Below are positions 11,612 through 24,300 of a DNA stretch of 64,000 nucleotides, in pieces (position 1 is the first letter of the stretch; each line of letters begins with the position of its first letter). The position numbers were made by a program, and so were the translations under genes. The notes under the pieces were generated by a model. That model was not told where the DNA came from. It was given only the letters and a program-made list of their open reading frames with translations, and did not search any database. Source of the DNA: Pyrus communis (lineage: Eukaryota > Streptophyta > Magnoliopsida > Rosales > Rosaceae); the NCBI RefSeq assembly GCF_963583255.1, contig NC_084815.1, positions 3,022,150 through 3,086,149 of the forward strand, read 5' to 3'.

Positions 11612-14410
11612 TCATGTAGTCCTGGAGAAAGTTTCATTACATGGTAAGTCAAACGGGCGCCAACCACCCATTAACAAGTTTGGATCATGAGGTTCTGGTC
11701 CTAATAGCGATGTAGGAGCCTGCATTGTATGACTACCACTATCCTGAAGGAAGATTTGTGAAAAACAAGTTCATTTGAGCAACATCAACAACATGCAATT
11801 AACAATTAAAAGGCGGAATCATGTTTATATGCACTCAAAAACAAAACTTAACCCATGAACTTCAAAGCCTAGTAGATAGGTGAACCAAGACTCAACTCAA
11901 AACAAAGTGAGTTGAGAAATCAATACCTTTGTAGATTCCTCTTTGCATAAGCAAAGGCTAATCACCCAAAGAGAGGGCCTTCACTCCTTGCATCTTAGAT
12001 CCATGGATTTGGATGGATGAAAAGGTTTCTCCAAGTTCCCAAAATTGAGAACCTCTAAGTCTCCACACCAAGGCATATTGTAGAAGAAATGAGTGACCTA
12101 GAGGAAGTAAGATTGCTAGCTATTTTCCTCTAGGGTGGCCGGCCTCTTTGAGAGCAAAGAGAGATTTGTGTTCTCATCTTTTCCCCAAAAGAAACCCTTA
12201 ATGAATTTTGGCTATAAAGTCATACTTATTCCTTAATTCATTTGAGTGGCAAACTTGTAAATAAGTCCAAAACCACTCCTTCTCTAACATGGCCGGCCAT
12301 ATGGGATTTATTGGGCTATTTGGGCCTTTGTGAATCATTATTCATTAAGTTGTCACACAACTTAAGTCAATGGACTTGACGTTCGAAGCCCATTGGGCCT
12401 TAAGGTCCAAAACTATCCCGAGGTCTTTTAACGAACTTATTCGTTTGATTAATAATCATATTAATTAATCCTTGCCATAAATAATTAAACCATTTAATTA
12501 TTCTTACTCATCTCCGTTGAATCTTCAATCTCTACCTTACACGGTGTACGATCCATTAGGTTCCTTTTAGCGAGGCAGTGGGCGATTCAAACTCTTTCAA
12601 ATCGATTGTGAATTGAAACTTACTTTCAATTCTCCCTTTAGTGTTTATACACGTTTAGGGCTTCCACAAACCATGAGTGACACCTAGCAGCATATCATGG
12701 TTACCCAAGCTAATCAGAAGAGGTGGAGAACCTATTCAGTTTAGGATTACAAATGCAATACGGTCTTTCTCTAATACAATACTCTTGACCACATTGTTTG
12801 GTTTGATAGTTTATTCATGTCTACTATCCAATGTGAATCTTGTACTTATATGATTACCTTGAATGTGATCTGGAACGCATTCCAACATCTCATTCATACT
12901 CTGGCCAGAGATTCTAAATCATATCATAGAGTATTCTCCCTCAAACAGTTTGAAGGTTAGAGATCCCTTGTTGCGCATTCACTTGCCTCCATGGCTAAGT
13001 GGCTTAACCCCGACGATGCCGTGGACACCCTGATAGAGTGACTTTTGACATAATCAAAGATCAAGTACCTAACCAAAAGACAGCTGTGATGCTTCAGGTC
13101 AAAGGACTACTTTGCATTATCCCAACCATGAGTTCTCATGTGACATGAATATGAGAACTCCTCGTTGATCGTGTTCAATGAACTCATTCTCTATTGAGCA
13201 CCTACATGCTTGTCTTGGTGTCACTCATACCAATGACTCGAGACTAGTCACTCTCCCTGAGAGAAGACACAGCACGTACTGATCTTAACGGACTGTCAAT
13301 GCCCAATTGGCAATCCTATGATCAGGAACGTTTAGGATGTGTCTACGAAAGAATGGTCTCATCAATCTAACTTCTTTAGATCGCATTCTCCCAATCACAT
13401 ATTCCTTGGACTTATCGTTTAAGCATATAACATTTATATGAGACGGCTCAAACAATAATGTTTGCCCTTAATATTAAACTAGATTAGTTTAACATGTGAA
13501 ATGTCCATAAAGTATCATCATATGATTGGTTTTAGGGCACATTTCCAACATATCCGTCATTTGAGAAGTAGTAGACCATAATGCCTCTTGGCCTGGCAAT
13601 GGCGGCAACCCGAAATCGCTTGCATATTGTACTACTTCACTTGTATCTTGATGATGATGATGCTTCTCTGGATGATGAATTAATGGGTCTAATCCACCAA
13701 AGTACATGCGGTCATTGATGCTACAATTTTCAGTAGAAAAGTGATATTGAGATAGAGTAGTGTGACATCCAAGTGACCCAACAAGACCATTTTGATGATG
13801 ATGATCACCCATTAACTGAGTACTAGTGTTATCTAAGCTTGCATTGTTCATGTTCAACACCATGCTTGAAAAATCTACAGCCGATGGGTTGAATTCGCTT
13901 GGCAATTCTGGTAGTTGACGATCAGATCTAGTAGTACTATCTGAATTATCTGGCTTCTGGTTCAAGAAATTTGCATAAACAAGTGCAAGATCAATATGTG
14001 ACCCATCTTGAGTCATCGAGGAACTTGTGGAATCACCCAACACGTTGGTGCCATAGGAATTATGAGCACCCTCATAAGTATTGGCACTACTCTTATTAGT
14101 GTTGTGTTGTGCGTGACCTTGTGTGGTGGTGGTAGTGATGGTGGATAGCCTTAAAGACTTGGACCCTCTTCTATTCTTGCGGCAGCCACCTTCGACAGGG
14201 ACGTTCCTAAGGGATCCACCTTTGGTCTAGTACCTCCTACATCCCTTGCAAAAGTACCTTGGCTAAGTTAAACTATAGTTGTTGTAGTAACAAAATTTGG
14301 TGTTGGAACAACCACACCTGGGACAATTGGGAGATATGTGATGATGATCATCGTTTAGTTTCCATCTTGCTTTTTCCATCACCAATACCCCAATTCTTCA
14401 TAGGCTTCAT
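11612..14410 (-). pseudogene. Dof zinc-finger transcription factor pseudogene, interrupted by a solo LTR
   Basis: Read on the minus strand, 14155-14332 encodes a Dof domain with all four zinc-binding cysteines in the C-x2-C-x21-C-x2-C pattern and the hallmarks N-T-K-F-C-Y-Y-N-N-Y-S-L, R-Y-F-C-K and G-G-S-L-R-N-V-P-V. Two in-frame TAG stops replace conserved residues: the Gln before P-R-Y-F-C (14263-14265) and the Trp after C-R-R-Y (14227-14229). An upstream piece starting at ATG 14408-14410 (M-K-P-M-K) is in another frame and hits a stop, so a frameshift is also present. The Ser/Asn/His-rich C-terminal region (13556-14043) continues after an LTR insertion (11745-13550) into 11614-11744, with a G-G-W-R-P-F-D-L-P-like tail and TGA at 11612-11614. 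Intact relatives bind AAAG motifs in promoters. This copy cannot make a full protein. The 5' limit is uncertain. Confidence 0.85.
11745..13550 (-). mobile_element. Solo LTR (1806 bp) inserted in the Dof pseudogene, 5-bp TSD TATCC
   Basis: On the minus strand it begins TGTTGGAAATGTGCC and ends CTTCCTTCA, so it has canonical TG...CA ends. The 5 bases on each side are identical, TATCC at 11740-11744 and 13551-13555, and the Dof reading frame resumes exactly across them. No primer-binding site, gag-pol or second LTR is present, so it is a solo LTR left by unequal recombination. It contains no convincing open frame. Parent superfamily (copia or gypsy) cannot be decided from the LTR alone. Confidence 0.88.
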
Positions 14411-14445
14411 CAAAATTTCCGACACACCCTCTTCCTTGCAGAGTT

Positions 14446-14486
14446 GGGGAGAGAGAGAGGGAGAGAGAGAGAAAGAGAGAGAGAAG
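14446..14486. repeat. (GA)n microsatellite
   Basis: Interrupted GAGAGAGA run just upstream (minus strand) of the Dof pseudogene, where it would lie in the 5' leader as (CT)n. Confidence 0.85.
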
Positions 14487-14964
14487 GCTCAGATGGGTTG
14501 CATGTAAATGAAATAGTACAGTCTATACGCTTATATGGGATATAGTAATAATATAATTAAGAAAGCAGCTGTGTAGAGTACACAACCCCGTGCATATTGC
14601 ACACTAGTGTGTTGAGAGATTTTCTCACATTGATAATGTAAATTCTGATATTTCAACATATAATTATGGTCTTAAACGATTGCTGATTGACTTTGGATCA
14701 GAAGTATGTTCTAGTTCTATCAAAGTATCAAAATAGGCCTAATTTGTATTGTGCAATTATGTCATGTGGTTTAAGCCACGCCATGTATGAGGGTGTGTAT
14801 TAATTGTCAAATGATTTTTTTTTTTCAGTAACATCATTTATGAGATTTGAATAGAATCCCCTTCTAATAAAATTAAGATCGACCATCGTCAATAAACCAA
14901 ATATATAGTCAATAGCAAATTCCAATTAATTTTGAGTTAAATACTCTTAGGCAATTAGTATAAG

Positions 14965-15135
14965 GGTAATGCTAGAGAGACTAAATTTGTAGATAAAATT
15001 TTATAAATTAAATGACATGAAAGTTGATGATTGGATTTTTACTTAAGAGTTGATTAACGTGTTTATTTCTTATTACTGAAACACTATTTAGTTTGTAAAT
15101 TTTACAAATTTAGTTTATCTAACACTACTCTCGGT
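14965..15135. mobile_element. Small MITE with imperfect TIRs
   Basis: Left end GTAATGCTAGAGAGACTAAA pairs with the reverse complement of the right end, GTAGTGTTAGATAAACTAAA, and both continue TTTGTA. The element is about 170 bp, AT-rich and non-coding. The superfamily was not determined because no clear target duplication is visible. Confidence 0.55.
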
Positions 15136-15214
15136 ATAAAGTAAAAGGGAAGTTTGTTATATAGAAATGTTGACTGTGGTATGCGCCCGTGCACATGAGG
15201 TTTCGTTGGCGTTA

Positions 15215-15809
15215 GAGCAACTCTAGCGTTGAAAAGGCCCCGAGGGCAACTCACTATTGAATCCCCCCAGTGAACAGTAACTGTCTTTTACATCTCCACC
15301 CCTAAACTGAATAGCTATGGCAATAGGCAATAAAATATTAGTATTTTTTATTTTATAAAATAATAAAAAAAATAATTTTATTTCAAATTTCGGATATAAT
15401 TTTTAATCGGTCTCGTTGTACCACGTTTCATTAAATAAGGAATTAAAACCCAAAGTATTTGAGAAAATATAAAATTATGGTGTAAGGTGGAAGATAATGA
15501 TAAGATATTTATAGAAAAATTAAATCTTTTTTTTATTATTTTTTTTAAAAAATTCGGATTTTTTATTAATTGTTTACATTTTGTTTAATTTTTTAATTAT
15601 TTTTTTACATTTTTCATTAATTTTATAATGTGGCTGACGTCAGCCTTGCATCATATAGCCTTAGGCTCTCAAGCCACCAATTCGAGTCTGGCCTCTCACT
15701 CGGGCCTCCCCCGAACCTCATTGCCTACATGGACTAGAGCAGATTGCTAGGGTTATTAGGTCATTTCTATCGCTGGTTCATCGGACTCCAGCTCCTGCTG
15801 GAGTTGCTC
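15215..15809. mobile_element. Tourist/Harbinger-like MITE with TTA target duplication
   Basis: The ends are inverted: GAGCAACTCTAGC at left and, reverse-complemented, GAGCAACTCCAGC at right. Each is bordered by TTA (15212-15214 and 15810-15812), the 3-bp duplication typical of PIF/Harbinger elements. The interior is AT-rich and non-coding, and shares the phrases AGTGAACAGTAACTG and CCCTAAACTG with the relic at about 42222-42660. Confidence 0.65.
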
Positions 15810-16911
15810 TTAGGGACGTAAAGGGAGTTAGGGATATGAGTGATTGTAACTGTGTCACATGTCACATCACCGTAGGCTGATAGCGGGTGTTGGTCTTTGC
15901 CACCCATAGCACGAGGTTATTGGTGCCATGATCATGCATACTCGTGACTCACGAGTCGTGACAGAGATGAAGGAAGCAAAACCCTCGAAACGGGTAATGG
16001 TTCCCTTGAGGACCAGACAGCCTTCTATATTATATGTTTAATTTTAACTAATAACTCCAATTTTACTACTAATTGAGAATTCTCAATTAATCTGCAACTT
16101 AATTAGTTAAAAATATCTATTTTTGCACTGAGTTTTGAGTTCGTTTCTTCTATTTTTTATCTTCATTTGAAATTTTGAGTTCGATTTTCCTTTCTTTATT
16201 ATCGCTTGTATTCTCCACAATCCATATCCATGCAACCATGCAAGTGAAACTAAAACCCCTTCTCGTTAAACGGTGACTCTTTCATCAGTTTAATATACAC
16301 ATCTTTATTGGTATATTTTGAAGTAGTTTTGTCTTCATTTTATTTCATTTATGATTTTCCCATTCAAACAAATTTTTTAGGTTTGTTGTCATCTCGCTCA
16401 AGTTTTCTGCCAGTATGATTAATTACGGGAAGGATAATGCTTGCATTCCTCTCTTGGGGGATGAACTTATTTTCTCACTTACAAAGAAAATATCTTTATC
16501 GCAAACTTTTATAATCGAAACCGTTTAATCTCTTAATCTCCATTTGAAAATCATGCCTACAAAAATCATTTAAATCGTTTTCATTTAGTCATACAAATAG
16601 ATCAAAATAAATCAACCGTTGAGAGAATCTCTTGAACCTATAATTTCTTAAAGTGGGAATGTCCCTTGGGTCGGTGCTGAGTTACACATATACAAATATG
16701 CTTTGGGGAGGATCTCTCGGATCATGGGCTTCTTGGATCCATAAGCTTGTGAGTTTTCAATAAGTCTTTTGGGAAGGAAACCAGTACCAAGTTTGGAAAT
16801 TTACTCCGCATTTGGTTTTTTTTTTTCTTTCATAAATCTCAACCGTTCTCTTTTGCCCCTTCATGCGCAGGTGAGCAAAGCTCATGCCAAGCTTGTCAAC
16901 AATTTTAGAGT

Positions 16912-17216
16912 TTGTTTAGTACTCTACTTGAATTTAACTTTTTAAACTCAAAAATACTTTTTATATTTTATGCCTTAAAAACTTGTATGGTAAAACTATT
17001 TTTAAAAAATGAACTCAAGACTAACTTAACAAAATAGCCTACAACCACCTCACTTTGGATCACTTTGTCCAGTTTCAGTTTTAAGATTTAAAACAATTTT
17101 ATATCTCATACTAAACCAGTGTTGGAAGTCTTCAAGAAAATTGTTTTCAATAAATGTTCTTAAAGAAATGTATGGAAAAATGATGAATTTTTTTTTAATA
17201 GACTACCAAACAGGCC
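16912..17216. mobile_element. MITE, hAT-like ends
   Basis: Left end GTTTGTTTAGTACTCTAC and the reverse complement of the right end (GGGCCTGTTTGGTAGTCTA) are related inverted repeats of a type common in plant hAT-like MITEs. It is non-coding. The exact ends and TSD are uncertain. Confidence 0.4.
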
Positions 17217-17533
17217 CTCCTAAAGCGAATCTCTCAAAACCAAGAAACAGAGACTTAGGCAACGGGTGAAAACATTCGTTGATATATCGACATTTTCATG
17301 AAGGAATTACATTAATGTTACACCTCTTCTTATAATGTTGAATGACATTATCAAGGTGGGAAAATAATAATGTACAGTTTTATAGTACATTATCAATACA
17401 AAATTTCAGGGGACCAAAATTAAATGATTGATCAAAGGTTAACTCCTAGATGCTTTGGGGTTGCAAGCCTTGGATTGTCACTTGATAACTCCTAGATACT
17501 TTGAAGAGACTATCCTGACTCTTGGTCATTCCG

Positions 17534-18279
17534 TTATATCTGGCCCAACTTCTCCTGTTAATTCACATGAAATAAAACAAATCTAGAGCGTTAGAACGGC
17601 ATAGTATCCGAGAAGAGAGAACAAACAAGAACTATGACATTCTCCAGGTAGAAACATACAAGGAGAGAGCAAATAAAGTAAACCGAAAACGCATACAGGG
17701 AAGAGTCTCGACTCGGTTATTAAAATTTAGAAAGATATGTTCGGGGCAAACAAGGACAAGACATCGTTTTTAAGCCATAAAAAGAAATTTCCAAACAAAT
17801 CTAGAGGAAAGAAGCTCCATAACTGGGATCACAAAAACCAAAAATACACAAGATAAAAATGAGGGGGAAAACATGAGCATGTTAACTAAGGACCTATATG
17901 GGAGGAGAGAATTCAAGCATGGACATTTTGCTACGTATTTTAGATTACTCGAGGTTCGTTTGGAAATGCTTTTAAAATGACTAAAAGCGCTTTTAGCAAA
18001 AATGTTTTTGGGCTCCAAAAGCACTTTTAAGTGCTTTTCCAAAGATTCACTAGCATTTTTCCAAGGATTGGTACCATAAACATTTTCACCAAAAGCATTT
18101 TCATCCATTTTGAAAGCACTTCCAAACAAGCCCTTAATCAAATTATCCGTGCATACCAAAAGACTGAATTAGAAGACAATTTTCAAAACACGTGATTACA
18201 AGAATTCCTATACAGTTCATTCAAACACATTCGTACAGTAGTTATTTCAAAGTATCTAATGTTGCATAGCTTTTTTTTT

Positions 18280-18314
<35 letters not shown>

Positions 18315-21300
18315 GCCATTTTAGCCTCAATTGTATAAACCCTACACATTTGGTGACTCAATACAGATTCCCCATTATTCCAGATTAAGAAAACCAATAT
18401 TGATAAGTGGAAACATGAACTCGCAGGCTAATAGAGGAGGCCTAAGACAATAAGAAAAAATACCTGAAGCATCTGCATTAACTTTGGATGCTGCTCCAAA
18501 AGCTGGCAAAGTTTATCTCGGTCACTCAATAAAGACTGCCATAGAAGGAAAACGAATAATTAGAAGAGACCAAAGCTAAAGGCCACACCGTCAAACAAAT
18601 CTAAAAGTTTTAGGCAGAAAGTATCCCCTCCCCCCACCCACCCAAGCACCCAAACAATTTAAAAAGATCTATTTGAAGAAGCTCCAAAACTGAAGTTCTT
18701 TGCAGAAAGATGCCACAAAAGGGTCTGAAGGAAAATTCAAAACTCATGAAAAGGTCTTTTCTCTCTGCAAGGATCCGAAGTAGCAAATACCTGAATAGCT
18801 TCTGGAGACTTGAAGTATTCATGTAATGACATTGCTGGATCTTCTTGTTGCAACGTAGCATCCCCTGATTGATGCATTGCTTGCTGTTGCGAATGGTCAA
18901 CTTGCTGTTGCTGCTGTGCATGAGCAAACTCCTGCTGTTGGGGTTGATAGTAGGCATGCATAGGTGAAACATGTGGCTGTTGCAGAATCTGTAGTGAATG
19001 CATTTGAACTTGGTTCTGCATAGATACACCTTGCTCCAACTGTTGTGAAGCTTGCATAGGTGGCCTAAGATGTTGGGGTGGTTGTGGAGGGCGTGGAATC
19101 TGTGGTGGCTGCAACGGCTGCAACTGACCAAGGGAATGAATTACTTGAACGGAAGACTGAGCGATAGAGAGATTCTGCAATACAGTTGCATTGTCGCCTT
19201 GCAGCTGAGTTGGGATGCTTCCATAAAGACCCATAGAATTAGAACCAGGCCGGAAACCCATGTGTGGCAATTGCGAGTAGGTATTCACTCTGGCCCCTGA
19301 AGGTGTGGTAGAACTCTGAGGAAGTTCAGTTGTTCCCGCACTAGTCTGATTATACATTGAAGACTGGGTAATAGTTCTATTGGGTGTTAAATTATACAGA
19401 CTAGATGAAAAAGGAGGTGGTGTAGGAGGAAGTGGTGGAGGTGGTCTGACAGCTCCACTAGGAGAAGAGATGGAATTTCTTGAAGATGTGGAACCATTAT
19501 TGAATGCAGAAAGATAATCTGAACGAATCTGCAATGAAGCACAGCAAAGGGTTACATAAATGCAGATAAACCAGCAAGAGACAGCTACATGAGACAGGTG
19601 AAGAAAAATGTCTAGAACTTACCTGAAAGGGTGTTGGAAGTGGCTGCTGTACATCAGTCATAGAGTTCATAAAAGGGGATGATTGACTTGGAACAGAATC
19701 AGAAGTCTGCGATATCACAGCTGTTGAGGGAAGTGGCATGGGAGTTGAGGGAGGTGGCATGGGAGGTAGAGGAGGTTGATTTGGAACAAATCTCTGGTCA
19801 TAAAATCCTGGAGGCACATTGCTAGCATTGCCAGCACGCTGTGGACTATTCTTCGGAAAGAAATTCTGTGGAGTCATCCTAGAACCCACTGGTATCTGTA
19901 TGGAAGATGCTGAAGAGTTATTATAAGCAAAGACAGGGAATCTAAGATTGTTTGCTGCTGTTGCAGAGTCAAAACTACTAGAGGCCTTGTGTAATGTAGC
20001 ATTCATCGAGTCATCAGAATGCTCAAAGTACTTTTTATCTGAAGAAATACTTGGTTCACGGGTCAATGGAATTTTAGGACGCGAAACTGACATCCTAGAA
20101 GAAAATTCACTTTGTGTGTTCTCATCCATATTAGATGCTACTGGAGTCACCAAATCACTCTCTGTCTCTTCAACAATAGAGTGGGGAGAATTTTGCTCAA
20201 GAATGACAGGAGCAGGCTGTTGCAGGTTATCATCCGGCTGAGGAAAGAGCAATTGGTCATCAGGTTCAGACTCCTCACCATCAAATACTATGTCAATGCC
20301 CTGAAGATCATCATCGAGATCCGCTTTCAATTGTTTAGGTTTGTTGAACTTCTCCGTAGCTGTGTCATTCACAGGAGTTGAACTCTTCATTGGTACAGCC
20401 GCATCTGCAACTACCGTTGACACTAGATTCTGACGTTCCCTTTGCCTGGCCATAAATTCATCGACATGAATTGACGGAGGTCTCCCACTAGTAGATCCCA
20501 CCCGCTGGACTGCTATTACATTAGAATTAGAAACGCCATCATTCCTTTCTCTTGCAACATAGTCATCAACATGCATGGAAGGAGGCCGGCTGGTATTTGG
20601 TTTGCGCTGCCGAAAGGTATCCCTACGAGTAGGACCCGATGACGCAATAGTTGAACCCAGTCCTCGTGAAAACACATTTTGATTTGTGGTCTCAGCCGTG
20701 GAGCTTTCTCCTCTCGCACGCCTATTTGGGCCATCAAGTGATGGCGGCTGTTTCCTCTTAAGATTAGATTCTGATGATTTATCGGGACAATCCCACTGAA
20801 ACTTGTCTCCAAGTGATCCTTGGTAAAGATAATCGTCAGCCATTTCAGCACCACCATCTGGCATTATATGGATATTTGAAGAAACTAGAATATTTGGCGG
20901 CAGAGGAATGGAATCAGCAGAAAAGACATCATCCACCTTTAACAACGAACTAGGTTTCTGCAACAGCAATGTTAATGATTTCGCAGATTCTAGAACCTGT
21001 GTATGGATGAAGACGATGTCAGATATTAATACTATGCAAAAACAATTGGAGATTACAAAGAATTCTATGAAAGAATAAATCAAAACCAGTTATACCTCAT
21101 ACAAAGGGGTTTGAGCATCAGAGTCAGCAATATGGTCAGCCTCCATGGTCTTCAATAGAGAGGTCAATTCATAAATATAGCTCAAGTTTCCATCAGGCAC
21201 ACCATCTGCTTCAGCTATATCATCATCAGAAACTCCGAACAGGAATTTTACCGCAACAACCATGTCTGGATTCAATCTAACAAAGAAGTAAGCCATAAGT

Positions 21301-24300
21301 CCAACCAGTGACGTGGATATTAAAAAAACCATTCAAAAGCTTAAAGAATGCAGATACCGAACAGAATAAATCAAAACCAATAAATATAGCACATGTGCAT
21401 AGAGACACCCCAAAATACATCAGAACTCAAGGACAGAAAGGTACAGCCGGTAGCACAAACCTTGTTCAAGTAAGGTCATACAATTGTAAAGCAAAGTTAC
21501 TTCAGGTGATCAAATAGAATTCTAATATAATGGTTCTAAATAAAAAGCTAAGTTTACTTAAGAAATAATATTTTAGTGAAACCTAAAATAAATGCAAATT
21601 TGGCAACCAATGCCAAAATCACTATCCTCAAAATTGACTTGCAAGCATTTCAAAATCTGTTTGAGGATAGTCCCAGTACTTCCTAATTCTAGCCAATGTG
21701 CCTCGTTGTACAACAAAAGGCCCATTGGCAAAATAAAATATATGGCACCATCTTGGCCTCAGTGAGCAACAAAATCCCTACAAATGAAAAAAACACTAAC
21801 TTTAAGGGAGTGTCATCTTTTATAGCTCTGAAGTTTGCCAAGTATGTGAAACAAAACAAGTAGAAGGAGAAAGAATATGGTTCAACAACACAATACTGTG
21901 AAACCTTGATGGTTTTTAGGCAAACAAATTGACAGTGTTAAACAACTCAAAACATACAACAATTAACAAGCCTACACTAAAAATGTGATTTCGTAAAATA
22001 GCCAATAAGGCAAGAGTAATCACCTTTCCCCATCAAGGCAGAAGCGGAAAGATCCCAGAGACAATGCATTGACAGTCTCAATTCCATAACTTGACAACCC
22101 TTCTTTCGAGTCAACTGATCTTAACAAGTTTTTACAGCAACATAACAATGGGGGACTCTTTCTCCATTCATGATCCTCAACAGAGAGAGCAGGATACAAA
22201 GTGGCTGCTAAAGCTTTTTTACCTTCACTACAAGCACCCAGTTCTTTAAAAGCAATAAGACAGGCAAGTAATTCTTTTCCAACTGGTAGAACCTGGAAAG
22301 CAAGGAGCATCAACGGATCAAATAAGAAGTTCCAAATCTTTTACTGGTTTCTTCCATTTGGCACAGGTTTTGGATATTACGGCTACATCTTTAGTTGTCT
22401 GATTCTGATGGACCCCTTGTCCATCATGCTTTATGCTTCTCTATCTCTCCCCAGTTACTTTCTTATAAGAGAAAGATAAAACTAAGAACTCTTTCCTCGT
22501 CTAGATATTAGTTATCTTATCTGAGTGAACATTTTACTATGTGAAGTTGATTTAGTCACTTGTCATATTAATAATTCCATAACAGCTCAAAATCATCATA
22601 AGCCCCAGAAAATTATTATCTCCAATACTCAATTTTCCCAAATATCTTCAGAATGCCGAGCATTTGCTTATTTTGTGTTCCAGCGCAATTCTTATTTACT
22701 CTTTCAGACCCAGTAGAAAACAAAAACTAGCTCCTGTAGGAACATCACATTGACCAACATACACTAATCCAACTTCAGGTACAGAGGAAGAAGGGAGTTA
22801 CCTGACAAAACCTGAGGAGATACTTTAAAAATATTTTGCAATCATCAGTAGTCAACTTTTCAAATTCATTCCTATTAAACCAGAAGTAGTTTAGCATACA
22901 CAAGGTCAAATTGTATCATCCAATTAAAAAGAAAAGAAATAATGGTAATATAAATATGTATCTTATCTACTTACGAATCATTTTTCCCCGCATGGTGCAG
23001 GGATGCCTGGGAATTAAAAATCAATGAGAAGGACTTGAATACAGGGAGGCACCAACTGAGCAAACCGAATCCAAATGCAGCTGAACTTCTAACATCGAGA
23101 TTCTGTATTCCACCTGTCTCAATGGCAATTAAACACCTATTCAACACTCTAGGTAGCAACTGAAATGCACCCTCCTTTAATAATAGTCCCTGCGAAAGGA
23201 AAAGCAGAGGTAAAAATCCAATGATTTTTTTATAGATAAAAGGAAGGTAACAAAATAAATCAAAAATTAAAATGCAAACCTCGGCACGTGGATGCTCCAA
23301 TAAGCTAGCAATGAAATCAAGATATCTGTAAACCTGGTGAGAGAGAGAGAGAGAGAGAGAGAAGAGGGGACACTTAAACATACAACAATACACAAACTAT
23401 TAAACTTTTATCAGTGGCAAGAAACTTGCCTTATAAGCATCCGTATCTGATGGCGAAGGCGAGTCATAAGCATGATCACGAATGCATGAGAATATGGGTC
23501 GTAAAAGTACGGAAAAACTTTCTGCTCTTTGGCAAGCAATACGAATAATAAAGACTCGAAGCATGTCTTGAATGACCACCAGTGCCTGTTTAAAGTGATC
23601 TCATTAGTCGTGCAAGATGACAAAAGCGGCAAGTATCCATTAAGAATGGGTCCACTGCCTACTCTTTTCTCTCAGAGGTATGAAAAAGAAAACAAAAAGT
23701 AAAATAACAGGCAACTTCACTGAAAGAAATCACATACGGAAATAGCATAATGTTGGATAATCTGGGCAACTTTGTCAAGATGTGGCGTCAATTGGCTGAG
23801 CAGCTTCTCCAGATGCTCATGATGCAAATACCAATTGACCTGTCTCTCCTTCTGAGGACCCAAAACAGTCCCAACAGACAAATTTCTAAGGGCACTCAAC
23901 AAGGGCATCCCATTTTTCCAGAGCCAGACCCCTTCATCAGGCAATAAATCATTCTTGCATTCCCAGAAAGGAAGAAAACACAAGAGGAAACATGTTAAAA
24001 ACACGTGTCACACATCATTTGGCAGTCCATTAAGGTAGAAATTATAACATATCTGATGGTTTAGGCAATGTATGCCAGGTTTACCAACTCAATAAACAAA
24101 AATTTATCAGAAAAGAAAACTAGATGTGTCAATAATCGTTGATTATATCCAAATAACAATTTAGACTTAAACCCAACGAATTGAGTACAGTTCAAGTTAC
24201 CGGCTAAGAAAAGAATGACTGCGAAATTTACAAAGTGAATAATCAGCATAACATGATGTTCTTTGGTGCATCAAGTGCACAATAAACAGAAACCAAGAAT

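Noticed and set aside
13489..13555. Apparent C-terminus of the Dof frame (C-P-K-T-N-H-M-M-I-L-Y-G)
   Set aside because: These codons come from the inserted LTR; the original C-terminus lies at 11612-11744.
14259..14507. An 82-codon plus-strand frame
   Set aside because: It is the antisense of the Dof zinc-finger region and GA microsatellite.
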